This document shows, one piece after another, positions 59,168-64,000 of a stretch of DNA of 64,000 bases (position 1 is its first letter; the number at the start of each line of letters is the position of its first letter). The notes under the pieces were generated by a model. That model made no database searches. It was not told the DNA's origin and saw only the letters and a program-made list of their open reading frames with translations. The stretch is from Arthrobacter sp. OAP107 (GTDB taxonomy: Bacteria > Actinomycetota > Actinomycetes > Actinomycetales > Micrococcaceae): positions 2,108,001 through 2,172,000 of the forward strand of contig NZ_JBEPOK010000001.1 of NCBI RefSeq assembly GCF_040546765.1. Direction: 5' to 3'. The position numbers were made by a program, and so were the translations under genes.

Positions 59168-60157
59168 TCAGGCGGCGTAGCCCCTGATCCACCTGGCCAG
59201 TCGCCTGTAGGCGTCGTCGCGCACGTCCGCGCTGGAAAGGAATACATCGTGCAGGGCGCCGTCGATGCGCTCCACGGTGACGCTCCTGCCCAGAGACATC
59301 GCGCGGGCGGCGATCGTGTTGACGTCCAGCACCGCGTCCGTGCGGCGCATTTCCTCGTTCCACACCATCCCGTTCTCGCTCGCCGCGGACAGCAGCACCA
59401 GGATGGGAATGGTGATGCCCAGGCCCCGGGCCACCTTGGCCTGCCCGGCCAGGATGGCGCTGAGCCAGGCCGCGCGCACCGGAAAGGCAAGGGGCGGCCG
59501 GTAGGCAGCGTCCAGCGTCCACTCGCCTTCTGCGGCACTGCTGATGCTCCGCCAGTAGAATCCGCGCTCCGGCAGCCTGAGCACCGCCTCCGGACGCAGG
59601 CGGGCGATCGGCTCCACCATGGTCCAGGCCGCGCGCCGGACCAGGGCGCTGCCGTGCATTTCCAGCCATGGACTGTTCAGGACCAGTTGGGATGCCGCGC
59701 CGGGATTGCGGCTGGCCCACAAGGCTGCGACGAGCCCACCGGTGGAATGCCCCATGAGCGCGAGCTGCACGGGTTCCGCACCGCCGGACTCGGCGATCAT
59801 TCCCACCGCGGTGCCGATCTCGGCGTCGTAGTTTCCCAGATCCGCGACGTAGCCGCCAGGGGTGCCCGGCTGCAGGCTGCGGCCGTGGTTGTGCATGTCC
59901 AGGGCAAAGAACCTGAAGCCCTGCGCGTCCCAGAACCGGGCCAGCTCGACGTTGAAGAAGTAGTCGCTCCAGCCGTGCAGGAACAGCACCGCACGGCGCG
60001 GCCTGCGGGATCGGATGTCCGGAGTATCCGGAGTGTCCGGGACGTCCGGGGGAGTGAAGCGGATCAGCGTCGCCCGGCGGCGGATGCCGTCCGTGCCCGC
60101 GGCGTCGAAGGCGCAGGACTCGAAGCCCGGCCCCAGGATGTCGCCTTGCCACTCCAT
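59168..60157 (-). CDS. Alpha/beta hydrolase (monoacylglycerol-lipase-like)
   Basis: 329 residues from ATG 60157; the open frame continues to 60718 over the pyrD promoter and gene on the other strand, which is a shadow. RAVLFLHGWSDYFFN forms the oxyanion strand, LMGHSTGGLVAALWASRN carries the nucleophile Ser, and the late Asp/His are plausible in NTIAARAMS and RIDGALHDVFLS. A short P-D repeat (VPDTPDTPD) near residue 38 comes from a 9-nt DNA repeat (60018-60053). Substrate unknown. Convergent with uppS (30 nt). Confidence 0.82.
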   Translation of the reverse strand: MEWQGDILGPGFESCAFDAAGTDGIRRRATLIRFTPPDVPDTPDTPDIRSRRPRRAVLFLHGWSDYFFNVELARFWDAQGFRFFALDMHNHGRSLQPGTPGGYVADLGNYDAEIGTAVGMIAESGGAEPVQLALMGHSTGGLVAALWASRNPGAASQLVLNSPWLEMHGSALVRRAAWTMVEPIARLRPEAVLRLPERGFYWRSISSAAEGEWTLDAAYRPPLAFPVRAAWLSAILAGQAKVARGLGITIPILVLLSAASENGMVWNEEMRRTDAVLDVNTIAARAMSLGRSVTVERIDGALHDVFLSSADVRDDAYRRLARWIRGYAA

Positions 60158-60163
60158 GGCACC

Positions 60164-60169
60164 AGCGTA
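60164..60169 (-). promoter_or_regulatory. Candidate -10 of the 59.2-kb hydrolase
   Basis: On the minus strand TACGCT fits TANNNT and ends exactly 6 nt before ATG 60157. No Shine-Dalgarno is visible, so a leaderless mRNA is likely. Confidence 0.42.
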
Positions 60170-60245
60170 GGCTTTCCGGTCCCGGCGCGGTGGTGTTGTG
60201 TCGGCCGGGTTTGGTCTGTACCGCCGAAGACGGAAAACTAGAGGC

Positions 60246-61310
60246 ATGCGCGTATACCCCACTTTTTTCAGGCTGGCCTTTTCATGGATGGACGCCGAAC
60301 GCGCCCACAAGATCGGTTTCAAAGGAATCCGGCTGGTCCATTCCGTGGGAGCAGGACGGTTGCTCGAACGGTTTACGGCCCCGCCGGCGTCCTTGCAGAC
60401 GAGCGCGCTCGGTCTGACCTTCCCGTCGCCGTTCGGGCTGGCTGCCGGCTTCGACAAGGAGGGCCACGGAATCGAGGCCCTGACGGAGCTCGGCTTCGGC
60501 CACGTCGAGGTGGGCACCATCACCGGCCAGGCGCAGCCCGGCAATGAGAAGCCCCGGCTGTTCAGGCTGATTGAGGACCGGGCAGTCATCAACCGGATGG
60601 GATTCAATAACGACGGCGCCTCTGCCGTGGCTCCCCGGCTGAAGTCAGCCCGGGCAGCGCTGCAGCGGCGCCACGCCAAGGTGCGGCCTGTGATCGGTGT
60701 CAACATCGGCAAGACCAAGGTCGTTGAGCTCGAGGACGCCGTGGAGGATTACCTCATCAGCGCGCGCGGCCTTGCCCCGGCGGCCGACTACCTCGTGGTG
60801 AACGTCAGCTCGCCCAATACGCCCGGGCTCCGGCTCCTGCAGAACGTGGAAACCCTCCGGCCGCTGCTGAAGGCAGTGGGGGAGGAAGCCGACAAGTCCG
60901 CGGGCCGGCACGTCCCCCTGCTGGTCAAAATCGCACCCGACCTCACCGATGAGGATATTGATGACGTCGCCCGGCTGGCGATGGACCTTGGGCTGGACGG
61001 CATCATCGCCACGAACACCACCATCGGCCGCGACGGGCTCAGCTCCGCGGCGGACAAGGTGGAGGGCTGCGGCGCCGGTGGCCTCTCGGGGGCTCCGCTG
61101 AAGGGCCGTTCGTTGGAGGTGCTGCGCCGGCTGAAGTCCGTCACCCAGGACCGGCTGACACTGATTTCCGTGGGCGGCGTGGAGACCGGCCAGGATGTCC
61201 AGGACCGGCTGGACGCCGGAGCCACCCTGGTCCAGGGCTACACGGCCTTCCTGTACGAGGGGCCGTTCTGGGCCGCCCGGATCAATAAGGAACTGGCGAA
61301 GAACCGCTAA
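60246..61310 (+). CDS. pyrD: Dihydroorotate dehydrogenase (quinone), class 2
   Basis: 354-residue membrane-associated FMN enzyme oxidising dihydroorotate to orotate with quinone. The N-terminal amphipathic extension (MRVYPTFFRLAFSWMDAERAH) marks class 2. Core motifs are GLAAGFDKEGHGIEAL, NRMGFNNDGA, VNVSSPNTPGLRLLQ (catalytic Ser) and the FMN phosphate site ISVGGVETGQD. ATG 60246 gives this canonical start; the frame opens at 60198. It completes the pyrimidine pathway begun at 7-7407 but lies over 50 kb away, in a separate unit. Confidence 0.96.
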   Translation: MRVYPTFFRLAFSWMDAERAHKIGFKGIRLVHSVGAGRLLERFTAPPASLQTSALGLTFPSPFGLAAGFDKEGHGIEALTELGFGHVEVGTITGQAQPGNEKPRLFRLIEDRAVINRMGFNNDGASAVAPRLKSARAALQRRHAKVRPVIGVNIGKTKVVELEDAVEDYLISARGLAPAADYLVVNVSSPNTPGLRLLQNVETLRPLLKAVGEEADKSAGRHVPLLVKIAPDLTDEDIDDVARLAMDLGLDGIIATNTTIGRDGLSSAADKVEGCGAGGLSGAPLKGRSLEVLRRLKSVTQDRLTLISVGGVETGQDVQDRLDAGATLVQGYTAFLYEGPFWAARINKELAKNR

Positions 61311-61360
61311 TACCTGCGCCAACACAGCAGCGCGTTAAACACAACAGCGAGTTAAACAGA

Positions 61361-61389
61361 GCAGCCCGGCGGTTCTACCGCCGGGCTGC
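61361..61389. terminator. Terminator between pyrD and the convergent DUF3043 gene
   Basis: Perfect 12-bp stem GCAGCCCGGCGG (61361-61372) with CCGCCGGGCTGC (61378-61389) around TTCTA, then T-G-C-TTT. It ends pyrD transcription and may act in both directions. Confidence 0.85.
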
Positions 61390-61446
61390 TGCTTTAGGTC
61401 CGGGACCGCCCCCTGGCCTGCTGCGCCGCAGGAGGAAAACGAGGAA

Positions 61447-62037
61447 TCAGGACGGGTACTGCCCGCGGCGGACCAGGGGCTTGGGCAGGCGAAGCTTCCG
61501 GAACTGCAGCGAACGCATGGAGCCGTACCAGACGGTGCCGCGCTCAATCTCGCCGAACTTTTCGGCGAGGCGCTTGCGGAGCTTCCGGGACAGGATGAAC
61601 ACGTCCACGAAAACGGCCAGGAACATCACCCAGAAGCCGCCCAGCACGTAAACCATCATGTTGCTGCTGGCAGGCACCACGAGGGAGATGATGACGAATA
61701 CCAGGGCGCCGAACATGAGGTACTCGCCCAGGCTGAAGCGGGCATCCACATAGTCGCGGGCGAACCGCTTCTGCGGGCCCTTGTCACGGATAGGCAGGAA
61801 CCTTTCATCGCCCGTGTCCAGCGCCTGGCGCATCTTCAGGCGCTGCTCCTGGGCGGCGGCACGTTCCGCTTCCTTGGAGGCCTTGCGGTCCTCCGGCACG
61901 AGCGGGCGCTTGCGGGCCGCTTCCTGTGCTTTGCGCTTGGGCGTCGGGACGCCTTTGCCTGCTACTGCGGCTGCCTCGGCAGCCTGCTGGTCAACTAAAT
62001 CCTGCGCCGCTGGCGCTTCCTTTTTACGTCCGAACAC
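61447..62037 (-). CDS. DUF3043 membrane protein
   Basis: 196 residues from GTG 62037 (MFGRKKEAPAAQDL). Highly charged Lys/Arg/Glu/Ala N-terminal half, with likely coiled-coil SKEAERAAAQEQRLKMRQAL, then two transmembrane helices: GEYLMFGALVFVIISLVV and MMVYVLGGFWVMFLAVFVDVFIL. A basic tail (LRKRLAEKFGEIERGTVWYG) follows. Matches the actinobacterial DUF3043 family of unknown function. The frame is open to 62520 across the divergent peptidase gene, which is a shadow. A second GTG at 62040 is adjacent. Confidence 0.85.
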   Translation of the reverse strand: MFGRKKEAPAAQDLVDQQAAEAAAVAGKGVPTPKRKAQEAARKRPLVPEDRKASKEAERAAAQEQRLKMRQALDTGDERFLPIRDKGPQKRFARDYVDARFSLGEYLMFGALVFVIISLVVPASSNMMVYVLGGFWVMFLAVFVDVFILSRKLRKRLAEKFGEIERGTVWYGSMRSLQFRKLRLPKPLVRRGQYPS

Positions 62038-62043
62038 CACAAC

Positions 62044-62049
62044 AGAATA
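62044..62049 (-). promoter_or_regulatory. Candidate -10 of the DUF3043 gene
   Basis: On the minus strand TATTCT fits TANNNT and ends 6 nt before GTG 62037, which favours 62037 over 62040 and predicts a leaderless mRNA. No ribosome-binding site is visible. Confidence 0.42.
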
Positions 62050-62154
62050 CCTTGGCGGACTGTGCCCCCGGTCATGCCCGACTGCCCGGAGAATGCCGGG
62101 CGGTGGCAGCCGGCGCCCCCCAGCGGCGATGTTTGTTGTGGCGTGTGACACAGG

Positions 62155-62160
62155 TAGTGT
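62155..62160 (+). promoter_or_regulatory. Candidate -10 of the M20 dipeptidase
   Basis: TAGTGT fits TANNNT and ends exactly 6 nt before ATG 62167, excluding the in-frame TTG at 62161. The 129-nt divergent region therefore carries two outward leaderless-type promoters (62044 and 62155). Confidence 0.45.
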
Positions 62161-62166
62161 TTGGCC

Positions 62167-63612
62167 ATGACTACATTCCCTGCGGCGACCCCGCAAGAGT
62201 ACGACGCCCAGCAGTTTGGGGGGACAGCGGCCGGCATCGACACCGACGCCCTGCGGGCTGCCGTTGACGCGGCCTTCGCCACCACAGTTGCTCAGCTGAA
62301 GGACCTGGTGGCGATACCCGGCATCGCCTGGCCCAGCTTTGACCCCGCCCCGCTGGATGCCAGCGCCGAGGCCGTCGCCTCCCTGGTGCGGGCGGCGGGC
62401 ATCGGGGATGTCCGGATCCTGCACTGCGACAAGGAAGACGGCACCCCCGGCGGCCCGGCCGTCGTCGCACGCCGCGAAGCCGCGCCCGGCAAGCCGACTA
62501 TCCTTCTTTACGCCCACCACGACGTCCAGCCGCCCGGTGACCCGGCGCTGTGGGAGTCCGAGCCCTTCACCGCCGTCGAACGCAACGGACGCCTATACGG
62601 GCGGGGCGCGGCCGACGACAAGGCCGGAATCATGGCCCATGTCGCCGCTTACGGCGCCGTCACCCGGGTTCTCGGGGATGACTTCGGGCTGGGCGTGACC
62701 CTGTTCTTCGAGGGGGAGGAAGAAGCCGGTTCGCCGACGTTCAGGACGTTCCTCGAAGCGCACCGCGAGCTGCTCCGCGCCGACGTCATCGTAGTGGCAG
62801 ATTCCAGCAACTGGAAGGTGGGCGTGCCGGCCCTGACCACGAGCCTGCGCGGACTGGTCGATGGAACCATCGAGGTGCAGGTCCTCGACCACGCCGTGCA
62901 TTCGGGAATGTTCGGCGGCCCGGTGCTCGATGCACCCACGCTGCTCTCGCGCCTGATCGCCACACTGCACGACGACGACGGCAGTGTGGCCATTGCGGGG
63001 CTCGTGGGCCGGGACGAAACCGCCGTGGACCTCACCGAGGCCGAGTACCGCGCTGATGGTTCAGTGCTCGACGGCGTGCAGCTGGCAGGTACGGGAACCA
63101 TCGCTTCGCGCCTGTGGACCAAGCCGGCCCTCTCGATCATCGGCTTTGATGCGCCGGCCGTCAGTGTTGCTTCCAACACCCTGCTGCCCGTCGCCCGCGC
63201 CAAGTTCAGCCTCCGGCTGGCCCCGGGCCAGGACCCGGCGGAGGCCATGGAGGCCGTGCGCCGGCACGTCGAAACCCACGCGCCGTTCGGCGCCAGGGTG
63301 ACCTTCACGCCGGGGGAGAGCGGCAACGCCTTCCAGACGGATACGGGTTCCGCGGCTGCCGGCCTGGCCATGTGGGCGCTCGGCGAGGCCTGGGGCGTAC
63401 CGGCCGTGGAAATGGGGATTGGCGGATCGATTCCATTCATCAGCGACCTGACCGAGCTGTACCCCGAGGTCCAGATCCTCGTCACGGGCGTGGAGGACCC
63501 CGACTCGCGGGCGCATTCCGCCAACGAATCGCTCCACCTTGGGGACTTCCGCAACGCGGTGGTTGCCGAGGCGCTGCTGCTGGCACGGCTGAACTCAGAG
63601 GGTCTCCGCTAG
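62167..63612 (+). CDS. M20 family dipeptidase
   Basis: 481-residue zinc metallopeptidase of the CPDG2/carnosinase-like group. The first metal His/Asp lies in YAHHDVQPPGD near residue 116. RGAADDKAGIMAHVAAY supplies the bridging Asp, FEGEEEAGSPTF the general-base Glu pair, and the dimerisation lid runs about 210-350. The last ligand region SRAHSANESLHLGDF is intact. No signal peptide, so it probably cleaves imported dipeptides in the cytoplasm. ATG 62167 is preferred on promoter geometry. Confidence 0.92.
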   Translation: MTTFPAATPQEYDAQQFGGTAAGIDTDALRAAVDAAFATTVAQLKDLVAIPGIAWPSFDPAPLDASAEAVASLVRAAGIGDVRILHCDKEDGTPGGPAVVARREAAPGKPTILLYAHHDVQPPGDPALWESEPFTAVERNGRLYGRGAADDKAGIMAHVAAYGAVTRVLGDDFGLGVTLFFEGEEEAGSPTFRTFLEAHRELLRADVIVVADSSNWKVGVPALTTSLRGLVDGTIEVQVLDHAVHSGMFGGPVLDAPTLLSRLIATLHDDDGSVAIAGLVGRDETAVDLTEAEYRADGSVLDGVQLAGTGTIASRLWTKPALSIIGFDAPAVSVASNTLLPVARAKFSLRLAPGQDPAEAMEAVRRHVETHAPFGARVTFTPGESGNAFQTDTGSAAAGLAMWALGEAWGVPAVEMGIGGSIPFISDLTELYPEVQILVTGVEDPDSRAHSANESLHLGDFRNAVVAEALLLARLNSEGLR

Positions 63613-63756
63613 GCCGCGCAGGGAACAATGAGGGGCCTTGGAGGGTTACGACTAAGTTAGAGCTCCGCGCCGGATCGACGTAGCATGTAGCTATAGCCCG
63701 TACCGTTTCCGTAGGGGCAGGCACCGTGCAAGCGGGGCAGCCATAACCGTCGTTAG

Positions 63757-63762
63757 TAAGGT
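63757..63762 (+). promoter_or_regulatory. Candidate -10 of the erpA-like gene
   Basis: TAAGGT ends 6 nt before ATG 63769, within AGTAAGGTAG, the same 10-mer found before metK. It may be a leaderless promoter, or AAGG may be a weak ribosome-binding site. The rest of the gap 63613-63756 holds no clear feature. Confidence 0.42.
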
Positions 63763-63768
63763 AGGCCA

Positions 63769-64000
63769 ATGAGCACTACGACCAATGAAAACAGCACCGA
63801 ACCCACCGGCACGGCCAGTGAGGAACTGGCGAGCCACGAGGTTCAGCTGACGGACGTTGCCGCAGGCAAGGTCCGCAGCCTCCTGGAGCAGGAAGGCCGT
63901 ACCGATCTTCGCCTCCGCGTAGCTGTGCAGCCGGGCGGCTGCTCCGGCCTCATTTACCAGCTGTACTTCGACGAGCGCCTCCTTGAGGGTGACGCGGTAC
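63769..64000 (+). CDS. erpA: Iron-sulfur cluster insertion protein, ErpA/HesB type (partial, cut by window end)
   Basis: First 77 residues of an A-type Fe-S carrier. A Thr/Glu-rich tail is followed by HEVQLTDVAAGKVRSLLEQEG, LRLRVAVQPGGCSGLIYQLYFDE and the start of the next strand. The first cluster-ligand Cys is present in GGCSGL; the C-terminal CGC lies beyond the window. The short polar N-terminus is like other actinobacterial members. Transfers Fe-S clusters to apoproteins by family knowledge. Confidence 0.88.
   Translation, partial: MSTTTNENSTEPTGTASEELASHEVQLTDVAAGKVRSLLEQEGRTDLRLRVAVQPGGCSGLIYQLYFDERLLEGDAV

Noticed and set aside
60158..60718. N-terminal extension of the minus-strand hydrolase to 516 codons
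   Set aside because: It would cover the pyrD start on the other strand. The alpha/beta hydrolase core and -10 spacing fit ATG 60157.

Overview
The window is 64 kb of high-GC actinobacterial chromosome with no mobile DNA, rRNA, tRNA or CRISPR that I can see. Gene content and order point to the Micrococcaceae (Arthrobacter or Pseudarthrobacter-like): pyrC-carA-carB-pyrF followed by mihF-gmk-rpoZ-coaBC-metK-priA, a fused oleBC olefin gene as in Micrococcus, DUF222/HNH, DUF3097 and DUF3043 proteins, a class II pyrF, and a CIRCE/HrcA heat-shock operon. The genus is inference from family knowledge, not a database result.

Layout. 0-7.4 kb: pyrimidine operon (pyrC, membrane protein, carA, carB, pyrF), tightly overlapping; pyrD sits far away at 60.2 kb. 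7.5-13.5 kb: nucleoid protein mIHF, guanylate kinase, RNA polymerase omega, CoaBC, SAM synthetase and a degenerate PriA. 13.5-16.9 kb (minus strand): glycosyltransferase and hydrolase pair, aldo/keto reductase, VOC protein. 17.0-21.7 kb: oleA-oleBC-oleD, head-to-head long-chain olefin biosynthesis. 21.7-27.1 kb: SorC-family regulator divergent from glpD-glpF-glpK for glycerol use. 27.2-31.1 kb: leuS behind a leucine leader peptide and attenuator, then degV. 31.2-37.8 kb: DUF222/HNH protein, a 61-codon gene, comEA, comEC, holA and the convergent rpsT. 38-43.3 kb: PemK/MazF-like toxin (minus), lepA, hemW, DUF4870 and DUF3097 proteins. 43.5-51.7 kb: CIRCE-hrcA-dnaJ-rsmE, a GerMN/Gmad2 lipoprotein (minus), then phoH-ybeY-CorC-like-era. 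51.9-55.5 kb: LCP cell-wall ligase and M13 peptidase. 55.6-61.3 kb: leuA behind its own leucine leader peptide, recO, uppS, a hydrolase and pyrD. 61.4-64 kb: DUF3043 protein, M20 dipeptidase and the start of an erpA-type Fe-S carrier, cut by the window edge.

The most interesting signal is in the non-coding DNA. leuS (27236) and leuA (55596) are each preceded by a very short ORF beginning M-R-A and carrying three or four consecutive leucine codons. Each starts exactly 6 nt after a TANNNT -10 element, so it is probably leaderless, and each is followed by RNA structure. Together they look like a two-locus leucine-sensing attenuation circuit linking leucine synthesis to leucyl-tRNA charging. The same TANNNT-N6/7-start geometry recurs at metK, erpA, the M20 dipeptidase, DUF3043, the 59.2 kb hydrolase, the aldo/keto reductase, comEA and the PemK-like gene, which mostly lack a convincing Shine-Dalgarno sequence. 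Neighbouring genes have clear ones.
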